A model generated the notes under the pieces. That model was not told the origin of the DNA, did not search any database, and saw only the letters and a program-made list of their open reading frames with translations. DNA of 37,863 nucleotides from Sphingobacterium thalpophilum (GTDB lineage Bacteria > Bacteroidota > Bacteroidia > Chitinophagales > Chitinophagaceae). The stretch lies in contig CALPNW020000007.1 in the NCBI GenBank assembly GCA_943325035.2, forward strand, positions 1 through 37,863. The letters are read 5' to 3'. Below, piece by piece: positions 1 through 7,075 of the stretch; position 1 is the first letter of the stretch, and every line of letters begins with the position of its first letter. A program made the position numbers and the translations under genes.

Positions 1-173
1 AAGAGGTCAAATTCGAAGGAGCAGAGAGATGGATTAAAAGGAATGAATACCTTTTTACTAAAACCAGTCTCTGATTGCCAGGTAGTCATATAATCAATCA
101 TATCATAATTGCTGATTTTTTCGAAGAAAATGGAGCACCCGAAAAAGGGGTTTGCTTTCATAGTATGAGCCAT
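1..173 (-). CDS. partial unknown protein, N-terminal 57 codons
   Basis: A reading frame opens at the ATG at 171-173 and stays open for all 57 codons to the left edge, so the gene is cut off by the window. The ATG at 159-161 (residue 5) is an equally possible start. Visible residues include a Phe/Cys-rich opening (NPFFGCSIFFEKI), then an aromatic and acidic stretch (YDMIDYMTTWQSE). No signal peptide or known motif was recognised. It starts 13 nt after the merR stop on the same strand, which suggests co-transcription. The opposite strand carries only a short open tail here, so this frame is preferred, but coding status rests on frame openness and residue composition alone. Confidence 0.4.
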   Translation of the reverse strand, partial: MAHTMKANPFFGCSIFFEKISNYDMIDYMTTWQSETGFSKKVFIPFNPSLCSFEFDL

Positions 174-186
174 TTATTGGGTAATT

Positions 187-549
187 CTAGCAACGGTTAT
201 TAATTACGTCTGCCTTAAATTGTAACAGCTGTTTTTTCATCTCCTTAATTTCTTTCATCTTTTTTTCTAAAGAAATCAACTTATCCTCTAAAATTTCAAG
301 TTTTTGCTTCTTGGAATATTTTTGATTATACCACGCATCAATCATTTGTCCGATTTCTTTTATTGTAAACCCCACCAGTTTAGCATCACTAATGAACTCA
401 AGTTTTTCGATAGCCGCTTCGTCATAATGATAGTAATTATTTGACTTGACGGATTCGTCCTGTTTGCCTTCAATTAAACCCGACTTTTCGTAAAAGCGGA
501 TGGTATGAGCAGAAACCCCTGTTTTCTTAGATAGTTCGTTGATTAACAT
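187..549 (-). CDS. MerR family transcriptional regulator
   Basis: A 120-residue protein starting MLINELSKKTGVSAHTIRFYEK, the classic MerR winged-helix start: the helix-turn-helix picks up the promoter and TIRFYE is the family signature. It is followed by a second DNA-contact helix region, then a lysine/glutamate-rich helix (about residues 70-115) that forms the antiparallel coiled-coil dimer interface. An in-frame ATG lies 13 codons upstream (588), but the family always begins close to the HTH, so 549 is chosen. There is no C-terminal effector domain and no Cys pair typical of metal sensors, so the ligand is unknown. It is divergent from the short-chain dehydrogenase at 656, its probable target. 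A TATATTCG box ends only 4 nt before this ATG, which would make a leaderless mRNA. Confidence 0.9.
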   Translation of the reverse strand: MLINELSKKTGVSAHTIRFYEKSGLIEGKQDESVKSNNYYHYDEAAIEKLEFISDAKLVGFTIKEIGQMIDAWYNQKYSKKQKLEILEDKLISLEKKMKEIKEMKKQLLQFKADVINNRC

Positions 550-604
550 AATACGAATATAGCTTGTTGAAAAATAAATACCAACCATAGACTATACTCT
601 AATG

Positions 605-635
605 TTGTAAGTTTACACAAAACCGGATAAGTTTG
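605..635 (+). promoter_or_regulatory. candidate MerR-type promoter with operator in the spacer
   Basis: A TTG at 605-607 and a perfect Bacteroidota -7 element TAAGTTTG at 628-635 are separated by 20 bp, on the plus strand in front of the dehydrogenase gene at 656. The spacer starts with a short dyad, GTAA-GT-TTAC (607-616), inside TTGT...ACAA. TAAGTTT recurs at 608 and 628. MerR proteins characteristically bind in an over-long 19-20 bp spacer and untwist it, so the layout suits control by the divergent MerR gene. This is inference from spacing and symmetry. Confidence 0.45.
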
Positions 636-655
636 ACTAATTTTTAAAAAACTAT

Positions 656-1471
656 ATGCAAAAGACCGTATTGATTACAGGAAGTTCCAGTGGAATTGGG
701 AAAGCAACCGTTTTTGAGTTTGCTCAAATGGGATGGAATGTAATAGCAACCCAAAGACATCCTGAAAAAGAAAAAGATTTTAATCAGCTACCAAATGTAA
801 CACTGTATGCGTTGGACGTTACTGATCTTGATAGTGTCATTCAAACAATGTCTGCTGCCCAGAAGCAGTTCGGTAAGATTGATGTTGTTGTAAACAACGC
901 CGGATATGGAGTGGATGGAGCGTTTGAAAGCATGTCTGATGACATCATTGAAAAACAATTTAATACCAACGTATTTGGATTGATGAGAGTAACCAGAGAA
1001 GCAATTAAAATGATGAGGCCAACAGGAGGTGGAACGATTATTCAAATATCAAGTATGGGGGGTAAAATAACATTTCCATTATACAGTATTTATCATGCTA
1101 CAAAATTTGCAGTAGAAGGATTTACTGAATCATTGCAGTATGAATTAGCTCAGTTTAATATCAGGATGAAACTGGTAGAACCGGGGCCTATTGTTACAGA
1201 CTTCTATGGCAGAAGCCGTCAGTTTATTAAACCTACAGAAACAAACCAGTATGATGGCTTTATTCAAAAATTTAATGATGCTGCTAAAAAAGTTATGAAA
1301 GATGCAGAAGGGCCGGACGTAGTGGCCAGAATGATTTATAAAGCAGCTTCAGATAATAGTAGCACAATGAGGTACCCGGTTGGTAAACCCGGGCCACTGT
1401 TATTGAAGCTGAGAAAACTACTTTCAGACAAATTGTATTTCTTGCTGGTAAGAAAAAGCTATAAATTATAA
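656..1471 (+). CDS. short-chain dehydrogenase/reductase (SDR family)
   Basis: A 271-residue classical SDR that oxidises or reduces an alcohol/carbonyl with NAD(P)(H). The N-terminal Rossmann motif TGSSSGIGKA (residues 8-17), the NNAG motif (about 80-83) and the catalytic Ser with YHATK (about residues 145-149) are all present, so the enzyme looks intact. The C-terminal part is longer than in minimal SDRs and ends in a basic, hydrophobic tail. Substrate cannot be told from sequence. The gene is divergent from a MerR regulator with a shared promoter region and is probably induced through it, as is common for detoxification-type SDRs. Its 3' end overlaps the convergent pterin dehydratase gene by 13 nt. 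Confidence 0.9.
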   Translation: MQKTVLITGSSSGIGKATVFEFAQMGWNVIATQRHPEKEKDFNQLPNVTLYALDVTDLDSVIQTMSAAQKQFGKIDVVVNNAGYGVDGAFESMSDDIIEKQFNTNVFGLMRVTREAIKMMRPTGGGTIIQISSMGGKITFPLYSIYHATKFAVEGFTESLQYELAQFNIRMKLVEPGPIVTDFYGRSRQFIKPTETNQYDGFIQKFNDAAKKVMKDAEGPDVVARMIYKAASDNSSTMRYPVGKPGPLLLKLRKLLSDKLYFLLVRKSYKL

Positions 1472-1719
1472 TTAATCATTTGAGCATAAACCCCGTCAAG
1501 CAGATTGGCCAGCTCCTGGTCTTTATCAGTAACTATATGACCAGCATCATGCGTTGTGAGTGTAACCTTTACCTTATTATAGATGTTGGTCCATTCGGGA
1601 TGATGATCCAGCGAAGTAATTAACGGAGTTGCCCTTTGCATAAACTGCATGGCCGTCTCAAAATCCGGAAAGCTATATGTTTTTTGCATTTCTTTGTTAT
1701 TGTTAATCCAGGTAGTCAT
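1459..1719 (-). CDS. 4a-hydroxytetrahydrobiopterin dehydratase (pterin-4a-carbinolamine dehydratase)
   Basis: An 86-residue protein of normal family length. The diagnostic block DHHPEWTNIYNKVKVTLTTH (residues 38-57) carries the two catalytic His (39, 40), the Pro-x-Trp and the later His57. The enzyme dehydrates 4a-hydroxytetrahydropterin, regenerating the cofactor used by aromatic amino acid hydroxylases, and some bacterial forms have other pterin-related roles. No hydroxylase gene is in this window. The start with Met-x-x-Trp fits the family; a second Met at residue 11 would remove the first strand. It lies 39 nt downstream of the cupin gene, so the two may share a transcript. Confidence 0.92.
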   Translation of the reverse strand: MTTWINNNKEMQKTYSFPDFETAMQFMQRATPLITSLDHHPEWTNIYNKVKVTLTTHDAGHIVTDKDQELANLLDGVYAQMINYNL

Positions 1720-1758
1720 ATTCTTATTTTATTTACGAATGAGCTCTTTAATGGTTAC

Positions 1759-2109
1759 TTATATTGTTTTTAAATTCAAAAATTCTCCATCCACTATAAG
1801 CAGTTTGGCGCCATCTACAGAAATTAAAAGATGAGCACTTGCATCATCAGATACAATAAAACTGTCTCCTTTTGAGAGCCTCATTTGTTCACCCGTATTT
1901 AGTTCCGTAATAAACGCTCCGCTTAAACAATGTACAATATGTCCTTTCTGGCACCAATGATCCGCCAGGTAGTCTTTTGAATATTCTACCAACCGGATTC
2001 TAAGGCCGGCAAATTGAATGGTTTGCCAGTAGGCTACCCCTTTGTCTCCTTTATATTCAACTTTTTCTACCGACGGCCAATTGATTGTCTGAAAAGGAAT
2101 GGTACTCAT
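1759..2109 (-). CDS. small DHWC-motif cupin protein
   Basis: A 116-residue single-domain cupin. Residues about 48-58 read ADHWCQKGHIVH, the Asp-His-Trp-Cys block that names the DHCW-motif cupin family, followed by GAFITELNTGE and a second cupin motif with SKGDSFIVSDDASAH. His residues in both motifs could bind a metal. The family is common in Bacteroidota and lacks an established reaction, so no function is assigned. It precedes the pterin dehydratase on the same strand, and a possible 33-codon ORF lies just upstream. Confidence 0.75.
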   Translation of the reverse strand: MSTIPFQTINWPSVEKVEYKGDKGVAYWQTIQFAGLRIRLVEYSKDYLADHWCQKGHIVHCLSGAFITELNTGEQMRLSKGDSFIVSDDASAHLLISVDGAKLLIVDGEFLNLKTI

Positions 2110-2142
2110 GCTGTATTTTTATTAATATATGGTTCTGCTAAT

Positions 2143-2244
2143 TTAACCTTTTGTAGCCGCTTGCATTAAATGAAAAATTTCCCGTGCAAGATTTGAGCAA
2201 TCCAAACCTATTCTACCTGAAAAAGGTTTACCGGAAATAAACAT
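2143..2244 (-). CDS. possible small ORF (33 aa) upstream of the cupin gene
   Basis: An ATG at 2242-2244 opens a 33-codon frame ending at 2143, 33 nt upstream of the cupin start. AGGA sits 4 nt before the ATG, a better Shine-Dalgarno than most genes here. The peptide starts MFISGKPFSGRIGLDCSN and continues with an amphipathic helix-like stretch. The residue composition looks coding, but the ORF is short, has no recognised family and lies between divergent genes. A short untranslated leader is the alternative. Confidence 0.3.
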   Translation of the reverse strand: MFISGKPFSGRIGLDCSNLAREIFHLMQAATKG

Positions 2245-2271
2245 TAAGTCCTGATAATTGTTAAAAATTGC

Positions 2272-3762
2272 ATGGTTCAGTCAGCTACCTTCATTTTCCC
2301 GCACCAGTTATTTAAAAATCATCCGGCCTTGCAAAAAGGCCGAAGGGTTTATATGATAGAAGAATGGCTGTTTTTCAGGCAATATAATTTTCATAAGCAA
2401 AAACTGGTATTGCACAGGGCCAGTATGAAGTTCTACGAAAACTGGCTGCAAGAAAATAAATACGCGGTTCATTACATTGATACCAATACCAACGAAAATA
2501 AATGCGGACAATTAGTGGCAGCCGCTGCCAGACAGGAAATAACCGAAATACATATAGCAGCCCTGGCAGATGTATGGCTGCTGAAAGAAATGCAGCAGGC
2601 TTGTGATCAGTATAAAATAATCCTGCACATATACGACAGCCCCAATTTTTTAAATACTCCGCAAAGTGTTGCCAGTTATTTCAGTGATAAGAAAACCTAT
2701 TTTCAAACGGATTTTTATACGAGGCAGCGAAAGCAAAGAAATATTTTACTGGAAGCCGATGGAAAACCCCTGGGTGGCAAATGGACTTTTGATGCGGAGA
2801 ACAGGCAGAAATTTCCAAAAAAACAAAAAGCCCCATCGCTTCAGGTACCCACAGAGAACCACTATATTATTGAGGCTAAGCAATACGTTCAACAACATTT
2901 TTTAAATAATTATGGAACCATTGATGAGCCCTGTTTATTTGTAGTAACTTTCAATGATGCCGAAAAATGGCTGGATGAATTTATAAAAACCCGGTTTGCC
3001 GAATTTGGAATATATGAGGATGCCATTGTGGCGAAGGAATCTGTGCTGCACCATTCGGTATTATCACCAATGCTTAATATTGGGTTACTACATCCACAGC
3101 AGCTATTAGACAAAGCCCTGACAACTGCAAAAGAATATAATATCCCTTTAAATTCATTGGAAGGATTTACCAGGCAGATCATGGGTTGGAGGGAATTCAT
3201 CCGGATCGTATATGAGCGGGAAGGCACTAAACAACGAACCACCAACTACTGGAAATTCAAAAGAAAGATACCGGCATCTTTCTGGACAGGAGACACAGGA
3301 ATTGCTCCCATTGATATTACTATCCGGAAAATTCTGGCAACCGGTTATTGTCATCATATAGAAAGACTCATGGTGCTGGGGAATTTTATGTTGTTGTGCG
3401 AATTTGACCCCGATGAAGTATACCGCTGGTTTATGGAAATGTTTATTGATGCTTATGATTGGGTGATGGTACCCAACGTTTATGGCATGACACAGTTTGC
3501 CGATGGGGGATTAATGACCACAAAACCATATATAAGCGGAAGTAATTATTTAATGAAGATGAGCGATTATGAAAAGGGGGACTGGCAACCGGTATGGGAT
3601 GGATTGTTCTGGCGGTTTATGCATGTACACCGCAGCTTCTTTTTAAAAAACCCCCGGTTGGGTATGTTGATTCATACTTTTGATAAAATGGCTACAGAAA
3701 AGCAAGCGCTGCATTTAGCCAATGCAGAACAATTTTTAAAAAATTTAGATAGCCATCTATAA
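2272..3762 (+). CDS. cryptochrome/photolyase-family protein (DPRP / bacterial (6-4) type) without Fe-S cysteines
   Basis: A 496-residue flavoprotein-type photolyase homologue. The N-terminal alpha/beta domain begins with TFIFPHQLFKNHPAL and the lineage-typical EEWLFF...KLVLHRASMKFY. The C-terminal FAD-binding helical domain contains GWREFIR (305-311), YCHHIERLM (359-367), DPDEVYRWF (379-387), DAYDWV (393-398) and GMTQFADGG (405-413). These match the deoxyribodipyrimidine photolyase-related group that includes bacterial (6-4) photolyases, which normally carry a [4Fe-4S] cluster. Here the region that should hold the CxxC and CPxN cysteines reads SDYEKGDWQPVWDGLFW (431-447) with no Cys, and the upstream Cys position reads Ile in IDI (347-349). 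Repair of UV lesions is likely but the cluster appears lost. Its stop is 2 nt before the next photolyase-like gene, so the two are co-transcribed. Confidence 0.9.
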   Translation: MVQSATFIFPHQLFKNHPALQKGRRVYMIEEWLFFRQYNFHKQKLVLHRASMKFYENWLQENKYAVHYIDTNTNENKCGQLVAAAARQEITEIHIAALADVWLLKEMQQACDQYKIILHIYDSPNFLNTPQSVASYFSDKKTYFQTDFYTRQRKQRNILLEADGKPLGGKWTFDAENRQKFPKKQKAPSLQVPTENHYIIEAKQYVQQHFLNNYGTIDEPCLFVVTFNDAEKWLDEFIKTRFAEFGIYEDAIVAKESVLHHSVLSPMLNIGLLHPQQLLDKALTTAKEYNIPLNSLEGFTRQIMGWREFIRIVYEREGTKQRTTNYWKFKRKIPASFWTGDTGIAPIDITIRKILATGYCHHIERLMVLGNFMLLCEFDPDEVYRWFMEMFIDAYDWVMVPNVYGMTQFADGGLMTTKPYISGSNYLMKMSDYEKGDWQPVWDGLFWRFMHVHRSFFLKNPRLGMLIHTFDKMATEKQALHLANAEQFLKNLDSHL

Positions 3763-3764
3763 CC

Positions 3765-4913
3765 ATGCAACCCTTTATGAACAATTCCAACGAAATACCG
3801 GCAATTGAATTTACCACTGATTATAACCTGATACTTGAAAAAGTGCAGCAGATTGATCCTGTTCAATATGCCAAAACAAGGAATTATATAAATGGGGCCG
3901 TAACCTATTTGTCTCCTTATATTTCCAGAGGGGTGATTAGTTTAAAGCAGGTGCAGGAGTCTGTTTTAAGCAAAGGCTACCAACCGGGTGAAACCGAAAA
4001 GTTATTGCAGGAGCTGGCATGGCGTGAATATTACCAACGGATCTGGCAGGCAAAAGCTGAATTAATCTGGCAGGATTTAAAACAGCCGCAACCCGATACC
4101 TTACATCATCAGATGGTCATGGCATTACAAAATGCTGCAACCGGCATTAACACGATTGATAGACAAATTGAACAATTATACGCTTCGGGCTATATGCACA
4201 ATCATACCCGAATGTATGTGGCTTCCATAGCCTGTAATATTGCCGGAGCACATTGGATTCAACCTTCTAAATGGTTGTACTATCATTTACTAGACGGAGA
4301 TATCGCCAGCAACAACTGCAGTTGGCAATGGGTATCCGCTGCCTTTTCCTCCAAAAAATATTACTGCAACCAGGAAAATATCAACAGGTACTCAAATACT
4401 CACCAGCTACATACCTTTTTAGACCGGTCTTATGAAGAGATCACTGCCTCATCAGTTCCGGATGCCCTGAAAGCCGTTGGCAGTTTAACCCTCAAAACCA
4501 TTTTGCCTGTAACAGCCATTCCGGATATAGACCCAACAAAGCCAACATTGATTTATAACGCCTATAACCTGGATCCTCTTTGGAGAAAAGATGAACAGGT
4601 AAACCGTATTCTATTATTAGAACCATCCCATTTCAATAACTACCCTGTAAGTGAAAAACTGATCTTGTTTATCACCAGGCTTGCCAAAAACATTCCAGGT
4701 ATTCAGGTTTTTTGTGGCGAGGTATCAGACCTGGCATCTTTATATAAAGAGGGTAGCCTTTCCCTTAGCGATGCGTTGATTGCTAAAGAGCATCCGGCCT
4801 TTGCTTATTATCCCGGCATTAAAGACAGCCGTAACTGGATGTACCCAGAGGTAACAGGCTATTATCCGTCTTTTTTTAGTTTCTGGAAAAAAGCGCAAAA
4901 ATCAGGTGGTTAG
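3765..4913 (+). CDS. photolyase-like FAD-binding protein with C-terminal alpha/beta domain (apparent domain permutation)
   Basis: A 382-residue protein. Residues about 10-225 are the photolyase/cryptochrome FAD-binding helical domain: SPYISRGVIS (50-59), LAWREYYQRIW (84-94), SGYMHNHTRMYVAS (141-154) and LLDGDIASNN-SWQWV (175-190) keep the FAD and lesion-pocket signatures. The usual N-terminal alpha/beta antenna domain is absent in front. Instead residues about 258-380 resemble that domain in order: a first strand (TLIYNAYNL), VNRILLLEP (279-287), a P-x-S-x-K helix (PVSEKLILF), IQVFCGE (313-319), a PGIKDSRNW (350-358) loop and a final FFSFWKKAQ helix. This suggests the two domains have swapped order. 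An ATG at 3777 is an alternative start. Function as photolyase, cryptochrome or regulator cannot be told. Confidence 0.8.
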   Translation: MQPFMNNSNEIPAIEFTTDYNLILEKVQQIDPVQYAKTRNYINGAVTYLSPYISRGVISLKQVQESVLSKGYQPGETEKLLQELAWREYYQRIWQAKAELIWQDLKQPQPDTLHHQMVMALQNAATGINTIDRQIEQLYASGYMHNHTRMYVASIACNIAGAHWIQPSKWLYYHLLDGDIASNNCSWQWVSAAFSSKKYYCNQENINRYSNTHQLHTFLDRSYEEITASSVPDALKAVGSLTLKTILPVTAIPDIDPTKPTLIYNAYNLDPLWRKDEQVNRILLLEPSHFNNYPVSEKLILFITRLAKNIPGIQVFCGEVSDLASLYKEGSLSLSDALIAKEHPAFAYYPGIKDSRNWMYPEVTGYYPSFFSFWKKAQKSGG

Positions 4914-4925
4914 TCTTAAAACAGT

Positions 4926-5447
4926 TCACACCAGCTGAAGCTTCATCATAATATCGGTTTGCACATCATCCCCTAAGGTGAAAAAGTGTTTATCAAATTC
5001 AACGAATCCGTTTTTTGTGTAAAAAGCCTGCGCGCGCTTATTCTCTTCCCATACTCCCAGCCAAACATATGCTGCTTGTTTATGCCTGGCTACCTGAATG
5101 GCTTTTTCATACAGTAATTGCCCCACTTTTTTTCTGTGATACTCTTTTAATACATATATCCGTTCAATTTCAAGCGATGTTTTGTCTTTTATTTCGGTCT
5201 GGGATTCCCCTTCATTTAATTTTAAATAGCCAATGATATTATTGTTGTGTATTGCAAAATAAAATTCCGAATGAATGTCTGTAAGTTCTGCTGAAAGCTT
5301 TTCAGCAGATAATTCCTCCGTTAAATACTTTGTCATGTTTTCCTCCGTATTGCTTACAGAAAATGTTTCTGAAAATGTTTGCCTGCTTATCTTCTGCAAT
5401 AATTCAATGTCTTTGATAGTAGCTGCTCTGATAACAAGATGTTCCAT
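4926..5447 (-). CDS. GNAT family N-acetyltransferase
   Basis: A 173-residue protein covering a single GNAT domain, which moves an acetyl group from acetyl-CoA to an amine. The fold order is visible: an N-terminal strand (LVIRAATIKDIELLQKIS), central strands with IGYLKLNEGE, the acetyl-CoA pyrophosphate loop IYVLKEYHRKKVGQLLYEKA (about 103-122), and the late VWLGVWEENKRAQAFYTKNGF block typical of the family C-terminal half. Substrate is unknown; the nearest named group is the peptide/polyamine-type acetyltransferases. It is convergent with the permuted photolyase gene. A TAACTTTA box lies 4 nt before the ATG on the minus strand, suggesting a leaderless transcript. Confidence 0.88.
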   Translation of the reverse strand: MEHLVIRAATIKDIELLQKISRQTFSETFSVSNTEENMTKYLTEELSAEKLSAELTDIHSEFYFAIHNNNIIGYLKLNEGESQTEIKDKTSLEIERIYVLKEYHRKKVGQLLYEKAIQVARHKQAAYVWLGVWEENKRAQAFYTKNGFVEFDKHFFTLGDDVQTDIMMKLQLV

Positions 5448-5516
5448 CCGATAAAGTTAAATGAATAAGGTTTGAGGAAGGCAGGCGATTGGTGAATATT
5501 GTTTTATATTTATTAT

Positions 5517-6167
5517 ATGAAAGTAAAAGTGAAGATTTGCTGTATCGGATCTGAACAAGAGGCAAAGCTTGCCATTCAGGCAGGAGCTAATGCCCTGGGG
5601 TTGGTGGCCAAAATGCCAAGTGGTCCGGGGCCCATTTCTGATCAGCTGATTTTACAAATTGCACAATCTGTTCCCGCGTCTATAGCTACATTCATGCTTA
5701 CCAGCGAAACAACTGCTGCTGATATTATTGAACACCATAAAAGAACACGCACCAATACCATTCAGATAGTGGATGCATTATCGGCAGGAACTTATGCAGA
5801 AATAAAAAAGGAGTTACCCGATATTAAAATAGTACAGGTCATCCATGTTATAGACGAAAGTTCAATAGATGAAGCAATCAGGATTTCGGAAATGGTGGAT
5901 GCAATACTGCTTGATAGCGGAAATCCAAATGCTGCCATCAAAGAACTGGGTGGAACCGGCAGAATTCATAACTGGAGTTTAAGCAAGAAAATTGTTGAGC
6001 AGTTAACAGTGCCCGTTTATTTGGCTGGCGGTCTTACTGCAGAAAATGTACAACAAGCCATCGATCTGGTAAACCCTTTTGGCGTTGATTTATGCAGCAG
6101 CGTCAGAACAAACGGCATCCTCGATCCTGTTAAACTGAACCAATTTTTTGCAGCAGTAAATGCATAA
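5517..6167 (+). CDS. phosphoribosylanthranilate isomerase-like (TrpF-family) TIM barrel, divergent
   Basis: A 216-residue single TIM barrel. The family landmarks KICCIGS (6-12, normally KICGIT), LLDSG (131-135, acid Asp133), GGTGRIHNW (145-153) and LAGGLTAENV line up with TrpF, which isomerises N-(5'-phosphoribosyl)anthranilate in Trp synthesis. However, the first phosphate loop reads GLVAKMPSGPGPIS in place of the usual GFVF...SPRYV, and no other trp genes are near. It may therefore be a paralogue with another phosphosugar-type substrate. ATG 5517 is chosen over 5499 because the barrel's first strand begins there. A TATATTTA box ends 4 nt before the ATG. It is convergent with the methyltransferase gene. 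Confidence 0.75.
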   Translation: MKVKVKICCIGSEQEAKLAIQAGANALGLVAKMPSGPGPISDQLILQIAQSVPASIATFMLTSETTAADIIEHHKRTRTNTIQIVDALSAGTYAEIKKELPDIKIVQVIHVIDESSIDEAIRISEMVDAILLDSGNPNAAIKELGGTGRIHNWSLSKKIVEQLTVPVYLAGGLTAENVQQAIDLVNPFGVDLCSSVRTNGILDPVKLNQFFAAVNA

Positions 6168-6225
6168 TACCCTGCCGATTTACTGGCTTACGAAGTATAA
6201 ATAATTCAAGCAGCCCTGCACAGTT

Positions 6226-6852
6226 TTATAGTGATAAGACAAGTATACTAATATCAACAAGCTGATTCTTCTCCTCCACCGTTTGCAAAACAGTCCGTTG
6301 AATATTGGGTTGAAGTGCTTTTACAAACGGAGTGGCCATGATCCTTTGTGGGGTGGAAATAATAATGGTAGCACCCTGCCCCAACAACTGTTGAACCAGC
6401 TTCAGTAAGGGATCAAACTGATCTGGGGCATAATTGATATCACTCATTAATATGGTTTCGCACTGGAGGTTATCCGGAAAATCGTTCCAGTCGAGCACCA
6501 TAGCCCTCACCTGCTTAAGATGCAGGTATTGAATATTCTTATTGAGCAGTACCACTGCCTCTGTTGCATAATCGCTAATGATCATTTCCGCAGCCCTATG
6601 TGCCATTACCAGAGATGGCAAGCCAATGCCTGCACCTATTTCCAAAACACGCTTACCCGCAATCCAAGCCGGCTCTGCTTCCAGAAAGGAACACATGGCT
6701 TTTGAAGAAGGCCAGATTTTTGCCCAGTAAGGGAATGGGGTAGATGGCTCATTCGTTAACAAGCTTTCGTACGTAGGCTTCACCAGTTCCGGATCGGGAA
6801 CAAATAACACCAATCCGTCCTGAGCCTCTACTAACTTATTTGGATAAAGCAT
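6226..6852 (-). CDS. class I SAM-dependent methyltransferase (methyltransferase-16-like)
   Basis: A 208-residue Rossmann-fold methyltransferase. Motif I VLEIGAGIGLPSLVMA (about 68-83) binds S-adenosylmethionine, VLDWNDFP (about 119-126) is the acidic loop, and SDINYAP (about 137-143) replaces the usual catalytic-face motif. The PYWAKIWPSSKAMCSFL segment before motif I is typical of the METTL21/methyltransferase-16 group, many of which methylate lysines of proteins. The bacterial target is not known. The gene lies between the TrpF-like gene (convergent) and a non-coding stretch, and shares no obvious operon. Confidence 0.82.
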   Translation of the reverse strand: MLYPNKLVEAQDGLVLFVPDPELVKPTYESLLTNEPSTPFPYWAKIWPSSKAMCSFLEAEPAWIAGKRVLEIGAGIGLPSLVMAHRAAEMIISDYATEAVVLLNKNIQYLHLKQVRAMVLDWNDFPDNLQCETILMSDINYAPDQFDPLLKLVQQLLGQGATIIISTPQRIMATPFVKALQPNIQRTVLQTVEEKNQLVDISILVLSL

Positions 6853-6885
6853 CTGCTGTTTTTATTGAACGCAAGGTATTCATTA

Positions 6886-7011
6886 CTTAAGGTTTCTGGA
6901 AAGAGATTGGATCTGATCGGTTAATAGTTGATGTGCTGGCGCATGGCCGTTACTGCTGATCAATGAACTGAAAAACGATCTCCCTAAAACAAAGAAATAA
7001 TCATTTCCTGT
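6886..7011 (-). pseudogene. possible degraded gene tail (42 codons, no start codon)
   Basis: The 223-nt gap between the methyltransferase and the serine hydrolase has one stop-to-stop frame (upstream TGA at 7012-7014, stop at 6883-6885) whose translation looks protein-like: NDYFFVLGRSFF, then a Ser/Asn/His/Ala stretch and LLTDQIQSLSRNLK at the end. It has no ATG. A frame upstream of the TGA also reads sensibly for about 11 codons, so this could be the remnant of a frameshifted gene. The opposite strand has a shorter open frame as well, so the call is weak. Nothing else is visible in the gap apart from a hairpin at 7043-7074. Confidence 0.22.
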
Positions 7012-7042
7012 TCAAGAAATAACAATATTCTGTTGATACGAA

Positions 7043-7074
7043 GAGCGCTTATGTTGTAAAATACATATGCTCTC
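7043..7074 (-). terminator. hairpin directly after the serine hydrolase stop
   Basis: Arms GAGCGCTTATGT (7043-7054) and ACATATGCTCTC (7063-7074) pair at 10 of 12 positions around an 8-nt loop, starting 1 nt beyond the stop codon at 7076-7078. There is no T-run on the minus-strand 3' side, so it may protect or end the transcript rather than be a classical intrinsic terminator. On the plus strand the hairpin is followed by TTTATTT, but no plus-strand gene precedes it. Confidence 0.3.
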
Positions 7075-7075
7075 T

